From assembly GCA_038501785.1 (NCBI GenBank), contig JBAMJR010000001.1, forward strand, positions 3,156,001-3,220,000: DNA of 64,000 nucleotides. Direction: 5' to 3'. This DNA comes from Myoxocephalus aenaeus. Its lineage: Eukaryota; Chordata; Actinopteri; Perciformes; Cottidae. The notes under the pieces were generated by a model, which saw only the letters and a program-made list of their open reading frames with translations, was not told where the DNA came from and made no database searches. This document shows, one piece after another, positions 25,384-35,060 of this stretch. Each line of letters starts with the position of its first letter. Positions within the stretch are counted from its first letter, which is position 1. The position numbers and the translations under genes are program-made.

Positions 25384-26545
25384 ATGCAGAGAGGGGTGAG
25401 TGTGGTGTCTCTGCTGGTTCTGGGGTCGGCCTGCATCGTGCACACGGTCCCCGTGCTCCTGGAACCTTTTAACCTCACACAGGAGAACTTTGATCTGGCT
25501 CAGGTGAGTGGGCAGAAATACCGATTTTATTGTTTCATTCATAAATGAAAACAATTCTGTTGCCATACTTTCCACTTGCATATTTGTTTTGTCTTGTTCA
25601 ATGCTTTGCTGTAGAGTAAATACGTCTGTGTCCCCTGCAGTTCATGGGGAAGTGGTATGAGGTAGCAGTGGTTTCTACTTGTCCTCACTACATGCAGCGC
25701 AAGAGGAGAAACCCCGTCATTGTTGCACTGGAGCTTCAACATGTGGCCTCTGATGGCAACTTCACAATGACAGCCATGCGTTTCAGGTCAGATTACATGC
25801 ATTCTAGTAGTTTAAAGATGCTACCATTCAGTGTAACCAGTGCTGTGTTTGCATGCATGTAGGAATGGCTCATGTCAGCAGATGTCCACAGATTATGGTT
25901 TGACCAGCACTCCGGGACGATTCTTCCATCATATTGCAAGTATGTTTTCTCAGTCTTCCCTCCTCTCCACTAAGTTCTGTCCATTCCTTTCACACCAAAT
26001 AAACAAGGTAATGCTAAACTAAATCTGTCATGCAAAGCATTGTGAACACTTTCCATTCTGCAGGGTTTGAGGCTGATGTTGATTCCTTCGTGGTTCATTC
26101 CAACTATGATGAGTACGCAATGATTCGTCTGCTGAGCGTAGAGAAACCATCCGGAAATAAAACCACCTCATTCAAGCTTTATAGTGAGTGACAATTACAT
26201 CTATGAAAGTGATTTTCATTCAATATGTGGATCAGATTGTGTAATGGTGATTGTGTCTTCTTCAGGTCGAACTATGAGTGTGACGGCTACTGTGCTGGAG
26301 GACTTCAAAACGCTGGTGAAACAACATGGTGGGAGTGATGACGCTATCATCATGAATCAGAACAAAGGTGACACACTACTGATAGTACCAGGTCTAACTA
26401 AAGCCCTCCTCAAAGTTTGAAACATGAATTACATTTACTACTTTTTTGACACACAAAGACACATATTGTCTCTATGAAAGACAGAAACCCCTCTCTCCAA
26501 CTTACTGTCTTCCCAGGTGTGTGTGTGTTCCAGGTGAGCGAGTGA
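25384..26545 (+). CDS. AMBP-like lipocalin lacking the bikunin (Kunitz) half
   Basis: The coding exons are 25384-25503, 25641-25786, 25863-25939, 26064-26183, 26266-26367 and then 26517 onward. Read literally, they give 197 residues with a stop at 26543-26545. There is a signal peptide (about 1-21), then the lipocalin signature FMGKWYEVAVVSTCP (41-55) with the alpha-1-microglobulin reactive cysteine (C54). The disulfide cysteines are C93 (GSCQQ) and C191 (VCV). The VHSNYDEYAM and KLYSRTMSV motifs match the downstream ambp gene. Exon lengths and phases match ambp exon for exon through exon 5. The linker exon has six GT units where the sister alignment predicts five, which shifts the frame to an early stop. 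Kunitz exons are absent before the next gene. It may be a functional lipocalin-only paralogue or a gene decaying at its 3' end. Confidence 0.8.
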
Positions 26546-27300
26546 CACAGCCCGTCGCTGCTCAGCCTCAGGTACGTGTGCTTTTACACAGTGATGTGCT
26601 GAAATGACATTTGCATACTGAAACCACAGCTCTGTATTTGTATGAATCAGTCACTTGGTTGTGGGTTCCATGTGTAACCTCCAGATTCTTCTTCCCAAGA
26701 GGCGGAAAACTAATCCGGGGCCACCTGTGGTTCCTGCACATGAGGAGTACGCTGGTAATGGTCTACCAGGTGATGCCAAGCAACTCACTGTTTAAAGGTG
26801 CATGATACGAGATTGGGAGCATTTCGATTGTCTCTTCACGGCTCTCAACATGGTGACGCCTGAGCTAGCTTCTCAACAATACAAACTACGCCAAACGTGC
26901 TGACGGAGCTAACTATATATTTGCAAATAGTTGCTGCTATATTAATGCTTTGTATTGTTTATGCACCTTGAAAGGTAACATTACTTGAACACTGATACAT
27001 GTTTAATTCCACTATTTTCACACATCCCAGTCACACTTTTAAATATCACATCCTCACACGCTCCAAAAGATACAACTGTGTTGAGAAACAATCATGACAT
27101 TCATTTTATTTCTGTACAGTTTTAGCATAATAATAAATGCTTGTTTACTGTTACAGGATGACAGATCATGTGGATTAACGGAAGAGGAGGATCATCATCA
27201 CACAAACCATAGATACAGCACATACTGTATAAACACCATATGCTACGATATCACCATTGTATTTTATTGGCATAAATAAAATGCTTGGTACGCAAATTTA
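26517..27300 (+). pseudogene. Residual linker exons of the AMBP-like gene
   Basis: The exon 26517-26571 aligns with the ambp linker exon 30895-30950. An exon-like block, 26685-26754, follows. In the sister-homologous frame it begins ILLPKRRKTNPG, resembling the basic cleavage linker before bikunin (ambp QRMKRN, human RVRR). If spliced from the donor at 26755 to the acceptor before 27157, the frame stops at once (GGA TGA). AATAAA at 27275-27280 could end the transcript. In the frame set by the GT expansion these parts would be 3' UTR. I see no six-cysteine Kunitz pattern up to 28182. Confidence 0.55.
27275..27280 (+). terminator. Polyadenylation signal of the AMBP-like gene
   Basis: AATAAA after TTGGCAT. 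Further AATAAA hexamers occur at about 27378 and 27417. Any of these could end the transcript before the ambp promoter. Confidence 0.5.
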
Positions 27301-27429
27301 ATTTGTAATGTAGAAGCTTTTGTAATGAAGTGAAACCCATTCTGTATATCTTATACTGCAATGTTGTACAATACTTTAATAAATGTTTGTCTAAACCTCT
27401 CATTTTTCCAAACATTAAATAAACAAAAG

Positions 27430-28181
27430 AAAGAGTGAAACAAGTCAAGGAATCTTATTAGTGCTCGATTGCTTATCAGGAACCAGTAAGAATTTAATTT
27501 TTTTTCTTTTTTTTGTGAGGAATATGAATTATTTAGATTGATTGGTTAAAGTTATCATTCTTACTCTTTCTCTCTCGTCATTGCTTATCTATGTTTTAAG
27601 GATTCATGGAGAGAACTCAGCTGTAGGTCCTTCTAATGCAAAACGGACAAATGCTCTTTGGATGTAAGCAATAGCTGAGGCCTATAGCAAGAGAATGCAA
27701 TTCTTCTCGAGGGTATAACTATATAGCTGTAAAATGTGAACATTATTTTTCCATATATAGTCATCCAACAGCATTGTAAAATGTGTTGTGCTTATAGTAT
27801 TTGAGAGAATTGTTCTTTTGTCGAAAAAACCAAACATGTACATAAATAGAACACATACATTATACAATATCATGTTACTCATTAGTGGCATGTATTGATT
27901 TGTTGATGTCGCAAAAACCAATCCAAGGTCCAATGTGTACCTGGTCAGCAGCCCAGGAAGGTCAGAGCACAAAGTGACAGACAGAGAGCAACACTTTGCT
28001 CTTTTGCTTGTTTGCGTTCTGCTTGGCTGTGGGAGTGAGTGCACTGCACACACAACACAGGTCAATGCCCTTCCCCATTTGACGAGTGGATTGAGGTAAG
28101 AATCATTGAGGAGGAGACACTTTTCCTGGGATTCAGTGATTCAGTCATCGGTCCTCACAGACGAGTGGATAGACTGATAGG
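27430..28181. other. Intergenic/promoter region of ambp
   Basis: About 750 bp between the two AMBP-type genes. I see no Kunitz remnant and no repeat. Just upstream, ACGAGTGGAT occurs twice (about 28081 and 28161), the first followed by GAGGTAAG, a possible donor. A noncoding 5' exon is therefore conceivable. Confidence 0.4.
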
Positions 28182-31100
28182 ATGCAGAAAGCAATGATTC
28201 TGGTTTCCCTGCTGGTCCTGGGGTGGTCCGGGACCCTTCACGGGGTCCCTGTTCTCCCAGAGCCTCTCTACCCCACGCAGGAGAACTTTGATCTGGCCCG
28301 GGTGAGTTCTGCAAACTTACACATGTTGTTTTAAACTCATACATTCAGTATAAAGGGAAGGATGACGCGCAGTACTTATGTGCTCTCTTTTCCACCTTTT
28401 TCTGTCTGTTAGATTAATAACATCTATTTTATATTTTGGGGATTAAATCTTTCAACATCTGTCAAGCCAACCCTGTGTCCTAGAATATTAGGTTCCCATT
28501 AATATATTTACATGTATTTTCTCCTGGATTACAGTCAGTTTTTAAACAGTTTGAAATACATGGTTAACGTTGTTACTTTGAACAAAAATAAATTCAACAA
28601 AATGACTTAGGTCAACGGACTAATTTTAAGCTAATTTGTGATACGTCAAAAGTAAACCATGACAACATATGTTTGCCTAAAAACGTAAATCACAGTGTTT
28701 TTTTTTTAAGTGGAACTTTTCATATTAATGACCTAAAAATGAAGAATAGAAGATCAAATCTAATGTGATCTGTGAGAGTTTGGGCTAGAGACAGTTTCAG
28801 TTGCATTGAGGAAAAGTCAAGTATAAATTCATAAAGCACAGATGTTGTGTGCTGAAGTTAAATGTTATTGTGCGATGTATTCTAATGAGCTTGATGTCTA
28901 TAGTAAAATATTTTTTGGCATCTTTATTTTTCTTTCACTTTCTATTATCTTTTTTTATTCAAGTGAGGTCAAAACTAATTTTAGTTTTTCATCTGTTACA
29001 CTGAATCAGCAGTCCACATTTCAATTATAGTTTGTATTTGTATTATTACACATTAACACATAACGGTATCTATTTATATCTTTTTTTCTACCAGTTTTTG
29101 GGAACATGGCATGATGTTGCTATGGCAAGCACATGTCCCGATGTGCAACGTAGAAAGGGAGATGCAGCCATTGGTAAGATTGTTCTGCAGACCGGCGCCA
29201 CTGAAGGCCAACTCAAGGTGACTCGACGTATGCTAAGGTTTGTAGGAAGTGCATGCATCTCACATTTACACACGCTTACACACAAACACACACTGACACA
29301 AACAGACTAATGCAAACAATTTTTGTTAACACAGTTTGAACTTTGATTCTCTCGAGAAAAAGTTGTCCCCAGATGACATATGAGATATCCAGCAGAAAAA
29401 AACATGAATGTGTAAATAACAAAGACACATATTTTGTAACTCATTCTGAACACACATTGGCTAATCCTGGCAGTGTTTTGATCCGACAATATCTCAGTAT
29501 CCAAAGTGCAAAATCCAATGGTGGAAATGAACTGAAGTACTCAAGTACAGTTTTGTGGTATTTATACTTTCCATTTTCTGCCACTATATACTTCTACTCC
29601 ATTACATTTCAAGGGGTAATATTCAACTTCACAGTTTTTATTTGTCAATTTTATTTGTAGTTACTTTGTAGAGTTATACTGTACAAATAAATGATGATGA
29701 ATTATTACAGATCCGGCTACTGGATAGTATGTAACGTGGTTCAGATTAGCCCCACAACATTAATGATACTTACACATTAATGCGGTAGAATTAGTATCAA
29801 TGATATAGATATTATTCTGGAAAGGGCCATTCTGTATACTGAGTACTTTTACTTGTGGTACTTGTGTAATTTTACATCAGTCGCATTTTTAATGCAGAAC
29901 CTTTACTTGTAACAGAGAATGTCAACATTGTAGTATTGTTACTTTTACTGAACTCAAAGTTCTGACTATTCGCAACATTGGTAAAATGTAAAGATGACAG
30001 TGTCTATACTGTGTATTATAGACATCCAATACATTCAATACATAGAATGTCTTATATTTTGTATATGTGCAGACAAGGATCATGCAAGGAGGTCACTATG
30101 GACTATGACTTGACCACCACACCAGGACTATTCAGCTACCATCTTAAAAGTACGTCTCTCTTTGTTTAATCCTGCAGTGATACGCTGTTCAGTTTATTTT
30201 GTCCATGACGTTTTTACAGGTATAATTATCTCCTATGTCCTTTCCACAGAGTGGAACGCAGACGTGGACGCCTACGTGGTTCACACAAACTACGATGAGT
30301 ATGCGATAGTGATGGCGAGAAAAGAGAAAACATCTGGCGAGAAGAGCACCTCCGTAAAGCTTTACAGTGAGTGGACACTCTCACTCTAACATCTCATGTA
30401 TTAGATTACATGTTTTGTATCCACCTCATGTATGTTATGATAGGCCATCTTCTTGGACATGAATACATTTTATTCAAACCATTTACATCATGTTAAAGTT
30501 TTTATTTCTGCTTCATCTGAATTACTCTTCCTCTTCAGGTCGAACTATGGCTGTGAGAGACACTGTGCTGGATGACTTCAAAACACTGGTCAGACAACAG
30601 GGAATGAGTGATGACACTGTTATCATTAGGCAGGATAAAGGTACATCACAGATTATCACACATATGCTGTACTTGCACAGACCTCTGAATATTATTAGAT
30701 ATTTGAATGAGAGATGACGATAGCTGGTGGGAGACTTTACCATCACTGTTCATGAAACAGGAAATAATTTTTGCAGCATACAAATATAAAACGTAAGTGC
30801 AATAAAACTAGAATAATACATTACAAAATAATACATTGTTTGGCTGTAAAATGCATGGGTATCTATGATGTGTTTTAATTTATAATCTTCGCAGGAGACT
30901 GTGTTCCTGGAGAGTTGGTAGCAGAGCCGTCAGCTCAGCCTGAGCCTCAGGTACTTAAACGAGTGTAGAGAATTCAGAGCAAACTATGATTGAGGGATTG
31001 CTTTCACACTGCTATCAACATGGCAGTGGCTGAGCCAGCAGCTATAGACGCTAACTGTGCAGCAATGGTAACAATGCTGACACAGCAAACAGTGTTACCT

Positions 31101-32266
31101 GAGAGTACACTTTTGCGTCAACGCCGTGGGTTGGGAGTATCAAGTAAAACTACATGTATTCACACCAGAATGTACACATTCTGCAAGTAATAAATACAAG
31201 TGCTCATTGTAAAAAGTGTCCCTTTCAGAGTGCCTCAATGTGGAGAGTGCATTTCATGTTGTTGCTTTTTCAAGACATCTATAATGTTAGGATTTTGAAA
31301 CACATTTAAGTGTAATATTTGGGGTTCAGGTGTCTTTGTATCTCTAACTGAGTCTGTCGGTGTTACAGCGGATGAAGAGAAACCTGATGCCTTCTTTGGT
31401 GACTGAAGACGATGAGGGTTCTGGTGACTCTGCAGTTATTTTCAATGGAACCGGTAAGTGATCTGCTGACTATTGAATTACGCTGATCCACTTTCATAGG
31501 ATAGCACAGTCATGAAAATGTATGTATGAATGTAAGATCCTGATTCTGATGCTCCAACTAATGGGTATATATCCTTCCTCATGCTATATCTCTCTTCCTC
31601 TCTCCTCCTAGAGTCCTGTAACGCAGCACCAGAAACAGGACCATGTTTTGGGATGCTCCAGCGTTACTACTACAACTCCTCCTCAATGAGCTGTGAACTC
31701 TTCCAGTATGGAGGTTGTATGGGCAACCAGAACAACTTTGAAAATGAGAGAGAGTGTCTGCAGAGATGTCGCACTGAGGGTGAGGCATGAAACACGAAAA
31801 ACAACATCTGCATATGGGAGAATTATACAATACATGCAGCATCAATATGTTGCCCAATGGCAGTTTATTCTGTGTCAGTGCAAAGTTTTTTTTTCACATT
31901 TTATCATTTTTCCCCTCACGTGTTAACTGTGATTCTTTGAATACGTGAACATATGTGTTGTCTCCCCAGCTGTGTGCCGTCTGCCCATGGCGGCCCTACC
32001 ATGCACAGGCCAGCCACCCGTCTGGGCCTTTGACTCCTCCGCCGGTCTGTGCGTGGCTTACAAACAAGGCTTCTGCCAGGGCAACGCCAACAAGTTCTAC
32101 AAAAAAGCAGAGTGTGACGAGTATTGCGGGGTAATGAATGATGGTGAGTTTTTGCAGGAAATATAAAACATACAAAAAAACACACCACATCTCCACCAGC
32201 ATATGATAAAAACATGTTGTGTATTTTTGCTCATTTCCAGAGGGAGAACTCCTGAAGGCAAACTGA
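28182..32266 (+). CDS. ambp: Alpha-1-microglobulin/bikunin precursor
   Basis: Ten coding exons join in frame: 28182-28301, 29095-29237, 30073-30149, 30250-30366, 30539-30640, 30895-30950, 31369-31453, 31612-31779, 31970-32143, 32241-32266 (355 residues; the human protein is about 352). A signal peptide (about 1-21) is followed by the lipocalin domain, with FLGTWHDVAMASTCP (reactive C54), GSCKE (C92), VVHTNYDEYAIV and GDCVPGE (C189). A basic cleavage site, RMKR (206-209), separates the halves. EDDEGSGDS (S223) matches the bikunin chondroitin sulfate attachment site. Kunitz 1 (C236 onward) has GPCFGM and YGGC. Kunitz 2 (C292 onward) has LPCTGQ and GFC. Each has six cysteines. In mammals the liver precursor is cut into a heme/radical-binding lipocalin and the inter-alpha-inhibitor light chain. 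The P1 positions (F246, T302) are atypical. Confidence 0.96.
29515..29966. mobile_element. Degraded fish interspersed repeat (TACTTTTACTT-type MITE) in ambp intron 2
   Basis: It contains AAGTACTCAAGTACAGTTTTGTGGTA, CTTCTACTCCATTACATTTCAA, CACATTAATGC, GGCCATTCTGTATACTGAGTACTTTTACTT, and AATGCAGAACCTTTACTTGTAACAGAG. From memory these, in this order, are the hallmarks of a very common teleost non-autonomous repeat. The copy is about 450 bp and diverged, and accounts for most of the longer second intron of ambp relative to its sister gene. Confidence 0.7.
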
Positions 32267-32390
32267 GTGAGATGAGGCAACATTGCTGCCCATCTGAACT
32301 CGATGCAACTTGAGGCAGCATCACACTAGAGAAACATGATTTTGTCTCAGCACTTACAGAATATGTGACGTCATATCACAACAGATCACA

Positions 32391-32396
32391 AATAAA
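32391..32396 (+). terminator. Polyadenylation signal of ambp
   Basis: AATAAA 125 bases after the stop codon, followed by a TGATTGGCTGGTGTTTCTGGTGTTTC GU-rich stretch about 20 bases on. This gives a short, well-formed 3' UTR. Confidence 0.8.
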
Positions 32397-32419
32397 ACAA
32401 GTCATAACTCTGATTGGCT

Positions 32420-33250
32420 GGTGTTTCTGGTGTTTCTGCTGATGCAGTTGCTTCCTGGCAACCCTAAATAGATACAAAAATGACTTAAGACAAAAACCTG
32501 GACATGCTCCCTTTTCAGCTACAAGATATCAGTTGTATCATCACATATACAAGTAGACAGCCATGACCTCACAGGTTTTTAACAAAGACGAATGGAAGGT
32601 TATTCAAGTTAACATGCTCTGATCATAGATATAGACATGGTTACTCATATTAAAACTGTTCATTTAAAACAGTGTATGCAGCAATGTCATACTGAAGTTG
32701 AGGAGGGGAATATACACAATGTATCACACGTATGAACATACGTCAATGCGCTTCTTTTTTGCATTTTTTATTCTCTCACACTGTTCAGAAATAATGCACA
32801 CGATCAAATCACTGTGACCACTGTCCCTCGTTGTCACTGCAGTTTCTCTGTATCAAATGTAGTAATGACTGTCCACACTGTTGTTCTTGATTGTACATTA
32901 TTTTAGCATTTCTTTCAATGGATTTTTGCTAAATTCACATACTACATACATACATGTCTGTTCATGCTAATTTACAGCAGATCCCCACCCAGGTATGATC
33001 AGATAATATCTTTGTATGTATGCTGTTTTAAGAAAGAAGTTCTCCCAAAGCAGAGGCAGACAAACTAAAAGTCAGTCCAGGAGAATGTGTTTCCTAAAGA
33101 CAAACTGAGTGAGATGATAGTTAGTTTCACATCTAAATATGTGGAAAAAAGGAAAGAAAACTAGTGTGTTGCGTTTTTATCGTCCAGAACTCCTCCAATG
33201 AAAACCAAATAACAAAGGGATTAATTTTCCCTCAGTAGGGAATTACAGGG
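32420..33250. other. Intergenic stretch ambp to exd3
   Basis: AT-rich. I see no exons, no long microsatellite and no recognisable repeat. Confidence 0.5.
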
Positions 33251-33399
33251 CGCTTTACCTAAATCGTGTTTGGGGCTACTGATAAACTCCATCAAACAAA
33301 TTTCTGACAGTGTAAATATCGATGTTTGCTGTTCGAGTATGACATATTTCAGGGGTCATTGTCTGTAAATCCTTGAGATTAAATCCTAGTTTGTGTTCA

Positions 33400-33900
33400 A
33401 TGTGAGAGCGAGATCTTCCTGGAAACCCAAACGCAGGGCAAAAAGCACACGCCCAAATTCCCCTTCTGTTCCCCATATACTAGCTAAGGTAACGTAACTG
33501 TAGTCTACCTGACGATAGCTGGTAAACTGGGAGAAAGTAACACATGGTGAGTCCATTCGTATCGATAACGTGTAATTTGCGTAATTCAATATGAATTCGC
33601 TTGTCAACACAATGGAAAATAAAGTCGGCTGTGCGTTGGAGAGCTAGAGGCTCGAGCTAGTCAGTCACGAGCTAACCAGAATAACGTCTCTGGCCAAACT
33701 AACCTAGCGCCATTGTTTTCGCGCTCACAATCAGAAACAGCCGAGCAATTCTGAGGTCAACACGCAGCAACACGTGTCGGCACTCGGCTGGCGTGATTTA
33801 TTTGTGTCAGACGAGCTCATGTTTGCTAACACGTAGCATGAAAGCGAGCACTCGGGAAGTGATATGTGTTGTGTTGCCACTAGGTGGCGATAGAGGATAA
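33400..33900 (+). promoter_or_regulatory. Candidate exd3 promoter region
   Basis: The sequence becomes locally richer in CpG (for example GTTTTCGCGCTCACAA, ACACGTGTCGGCACTCGG). It contains an E-box/CACGTG-type site near 33772 and a CTCF-like motif at 33877-33889. The first recognised exd3 coding exon (ATG at 35061) carries an acceptor upstream of its 5' UTR part, so a noncoding first exon is expected upstream, plausibly here. No donor stands out, so this is tentative. Confidence 0.35.
33877..33889 (+). promoter_or_regulatory. CTCF-like motif downstream of the lipocalin cluster
   Basis: CCACTAGGTGGCG matches the CTCF core CCASYAGRKGGCR at every position. It lies between ambp and exd3. Confidence 0.45.
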
Positions 33901-34621
33901 TTTACGCAACACACAATCTGGTTGTTCTCCTCCTCCATCCCATTGAAAGAAGCTGCTTCTACCCTTAAATATAGGTTACCCTTAATAGTGCTGCATCAAA
34001 GCAACATTCAGGTCGGTAAACAGTAATACTGTAAAGATAAAGACAACATGGCTGTATCTTACTGACCCAGCTCTCTCTATTGGACTCATTTCAACCATTT
34101 TCCAAGTTAGTATTTCAACTACATTCTTAAAATATTTAGTCATAGATAAGCATGTTGTTGGTGCCAGACAGGCTGGTTTGAGTATTTCAGAATGTTCTCA
34201 TGTACTGTTTTTAATCCACTGTATCAAATAGTGTTATGACATAACATTTGTTTGATATCCAATTGATTCATATTAATCTTCAATGCCCAATAATCTATTG
34301 CCGTTGTTTACATTTAGCAGTAAGTGGTGATATTATTAAGGCTGTTGCAACTTGCAACGTTTCCATGAAATCCTCCAAAGAATGAAGAAAAAAAAGCACC
34401 TAATTATTTTCTTGATCATAGGCTTTAAACAGACAGTTTAAAAAGGAGGGGAAACTCTACATCAGTAAAATCAATGCTTTGGGTTTCAGAGGGTTCAGCC
34501 TGCAGGCATTCAGATGGGGAGATACAACCTCACTTCAGGCCTAAAAAAACATCCTCAGCCTGAAATCAAATTTCGTAGCCAGCTGGTATCTTGCCCTTTC
34601 TCAGTCTGCTGTTCCCACAGG

Positions 34622-34625
<4 letters not shown>

Positions 34626-34673
<48 letters not shown>
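34626..34673. repeat. (TG)n microsatellite
   Basis: An uninterrupted TG run of about 48 bp, upstream of the first exd3 coding exon. Confidence 0.97.
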
Positions 34674-34676
<3 letters not shown>

Positions 34677-35060
34677 CTATGCGTGCAGGAGAGTTAATCA
34701 GCAAAACCGGTCCATAATCATTTGATGCTGAACAATTTTCCTTGATTTTGGGGTATTTCTTTTGTACAGTGACATAATTCAAGACTCTGCAAAGTTGTTA
34801 TTGCACAAATTAACTTCGGGCAAATGCATGAACTAACAAGTTGTGTCTAGGGTATTGTATGCCGGCTTACCGGATTAGTGCAGTTGCTTTACCAAAAAAA
34901 AGTATGGTACATAAATACATATTTTGCAAATATAATTATCTTTCCTGTCATGTTGTGACAGTAATATATTTGACCAAATGTGGTAGTCTTATTCATAGCA
35001 ATGTTGTTTTGTGTGCCTTCCTCAACAGAGTGACAGCAGCACACCATCCTGTGGACAGAA

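Noticed and set aside
32420..33250. Search for a further Kunitz or lipocalin copy after ambp
   Set aside because: No GxW, NYDEYA or six-cysteine pattern seen in any frame, so the tandem array appears to end with ambp.
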